DNA from: Perca fluviatilis
Taxonomy: Eukaryota; Chordata; Actinopteri; Perciformes; Percidae
Direction: 5' to 3'
Length of the DNA stretch: 64,000 bases
Assembly (NCBI RefSeq): GCF_010015445.1
Contig: NC_053129.1
Coordinates: 21,987,749-22,051,748 of the forward strand
A model generated the notes under the pieces. It saw only the letters and a list, made by a program, of their open reading frames with translations. It had not been told where the DNA came from and did no database searches. The position numbers and the translations under genes are program-made. How positions within the stretch are numbered: the first letter of the stretch is position 1; each line of letters opens with the position of its first letter. Shown in pieces: positions 62,214 through 64,000 of this stretch.

Positions 62214-64000
62214 GGGACTAGACACACAGAGGAACTTCTGTGGTAAAGCAGAGAGAAGCAGAGGTAAAGGGGGCTGGGCTTAATTACAGAGAGAATGGAC
62301 AACATGGGTCCAAGACTGTGTCAGGCAATGCAGACTCTTCATTTGTTCTGATGAGACCATTGTGGGGGCAAGAAAACAGCATCTAGCAAAACGTTGATCC
62401 TAGCTCAACTTTTGCTACTGCACAGTCTGTAGCCTGTGTGGTGAAGTATTGTGTTTATTGTGCAGATGTTTACCTCGCAAGCATTGGGACAGAGGAACTC
62501 ATTGCAGTTGTTTTAGCTGTCAAGAGCTGTAGAATCTTGCCTCAAATAGGTATAAACTGCTGTGAAATGTCTTTGCCATGCATATTTTATAACTGGGTCA
62601 TCCATTGACTCCACTTCAAGTTGCTTACCATGTGCATAAGCCTAAAATGATTTTCTCTTTCTGGTTTGCTTCCTGGTTGTCTCTTTCCCAGGGACCTACA
62701 TTATATGTCATCCCACCTCTCTCTCCCCACATTTCCTGTCTGTCTCTTAATTGCGTGCAACATATAATGTGCAACATATAATGTGTATAGAGGCTGACTG
62801 CGCCAAATCCAGCTCTTGTAATACATACGTGATCTTGGCGTCTAGTAAGCATTCAATCTGAACTTCCTGATTCGTATGCCCCCTTCTGACCTGCCCATGT
62901 AGAAAGGCCCTGCTAATGCAGCCCTGTGTACTTAAAAAAAAAAGTCTGAACACACCCTTATTTGTGTTGAGAGATGTTGGAGGGACTTTTGATGAAAGAT
63001 TTGCATGAGATTTAATGAGTATATGCAAATGCATCTTTTTGTCAACCTGCTGTGACATCAAGATCAACTGCCCTTCACATAAAGCACACACAAGCTCAAG
63101 GGGAAAGTAAAGAAGCCACTTTCATCGACATCTAATGGCGGACTTTTTTCTTCTTCCATCCTTATACAGCTCCCAGGTGCCCCATGCCCTCCCTTCCCTT
63201 TCTCTGGTCCGAATCAAAGGCTGATACTCTAAACCCGATGAATGACATTGATCTTAATCTGTGAGGAGTAAGGGTAATTTCGATGGGTGTGTGTGTGTAA
63301 GTGGAACAGAGAGAAGGTCAAAGGGTCTGTGGAGAGCGGGAAGATGATCTCTGTGCTCCAGCGGGGCACAAAGCGAGGGCGCTAGCTACAGGAGCGCCCT
63401 CTCCTACAATGCGCCCTGAGGATCGTTAAGTGATTGTGTTACAGAGAACAGGTGAACTGCGTCTCTCTGCCTCGTCTTTTATATTTTCCTCTCTATTATG
63501 ATTTACAGGGCTATTCTTCTCTTCTGCCACCCCGCCATAACTTGCGCTGTTCTTTTGAAGGTGGCCTGCTCATTGCTATTGTACCTGGCCAGCTTTGAAG
63601 TGCCTAAGTCTTAAATGATGATGAGACAAGGAGAGTGATTTTCTTTAACAGCCAGGGTAAAGGAGGCTCTTGTTTCTGACAGGTGTCTTTTATAGAAGGG
63701 AGTGTGCTGGACTGGTGTTTTGTTGGGGATCAGGTATCACCCTTTCCCATCACCTGCTAATCGAATAACATTAGCTTGCCATCTGTGGAGATTTACTGGA
63801 ACTGACCTCAGTGTACTGTTTAGATTACAGATTAGCCAAGAATATGTGAAAATGATTCATGTAAATAAAGGCCATTGTTTGGCCAAAAACAGACTTCTTT
63901 CCGGCTTAATTATGATGTCATTTTTCATCAGCATCAGGCAGCAGAAGCTTTACAGAAAATGAGTAGGGACACATGCTTTCACTGTTAGTTTTAAAGGGTT
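62214..64000. other. Non-coding; short direct repeat at 62756
   Basis: A 14-bp unit TGCAACATATAATG is repeated in tandem at 62756-62783. AGGTCAAAGGGTCT near 63316 is a loose nuclear-receptor-like site. ATGCAAATGCAT (about 63023) is a palindromic octamer-like motif. No exon is recognised to the window end. Confidence 0.45.

Overview
The window reads as teleost fish nuclear DNA, probably from a gene desert or long intron, and most likely from a percomorph. The evidence is the very dense (CA)n/(GT)n arrays (more than a dozen, several of 70-137 bp), Tc1-like transposons of the kind found across fish genomes, tRNA-derived SINEs, 3' ends of L2-like and L1/Tx1-like LINEs, hAT- and Harbinger-type elements and an AT-rich background. 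I found no prokaryotic gene organisation, no rRNA gene, no functional tRNA gene, no CRISPR array and no host exon I could defend. The only recognisable protein coding belongs to mobile elements, and it is truncated or broken, except one short LINE frame that is open over its surviving part.

Layout. 1-4826: non-coding, with a perfect DR1 nuclear-receptor motif (1010-1022), a duplicated CA block and a (CG)(CA) tract. 4827-7224: a cluster of insertions, namely a 1.48-kb hAT-type element with an exact 8-bp target duplication that carries a SINE and a 63-bp-arm inverted repeat, then a second hAT-like MITE and a second SINE. 8.6-10.0 kb: a hairpin beside a CA array, then the 3' end of an L2-like LINE. 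12.7-12.9 kb: an E-box cluster. 14.2-16.0 kb: a Harbinger-type element with a Myb/SANT-like gene fragment, interrupted by a second TIR element carrying a MADF-like first exon. 16.4-17.3 kb: two copies of a dispersed MITE-like family that recurs at 31.3, 31.6, 37.1, 40.3 and 46.9 kb. 20.4-21.2 kb: an internally deleted Tc1 copy and a tRNA-like repeat. 23.4-23.9 kb: a 374-bp MITE between two TA arrays. 25.5-27.1 kb: a full-length but frameshifted Tc1 element with TA duplications at both ends. 28.0-28.6 kb: an old tandem repeat next to a CpG-dense unique block. 38.3-38.6 kb: a CpG/G-rich block with a G-quadruplex motif. 45.7-46.8 kb: a second copy of the 20.4-kb Tc1 family, inverted, in TA repeats. 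49.2-49.4 kb: an extreme pyrimidine tract. 50.6-50.9 kb: a short retroposon tail between roughly 106-bp direct repeats. 57.3-58.5 kb: an L1/Tx1 LINE fragment that meets a Helitron-like 5' end. 62.2 kb: a second perfect DR1.

Functional reading. The transposable elements are fossils: the three Tc1 transposases and the Tx1 LINE have frame lesions, and the Harbinger pieces lack a transposase. Anything functional here is more likely cis-regulatory: the two perfect DR1 motifs, the E-box cluster, the CpG-dense blocks near 28.3, 38.4 and 54.5 kb, and several repeat-free AT-rich stretches with TAATTA-type cores. Those are inferences from sequence texture and need cross-species alignment. I found no convincing undescribed multi-gene system. 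The most unusual structures are the nested Harbinger composite, the retroposon with an exceptionally long target duplication, and the exact LINE/Helitron junction.
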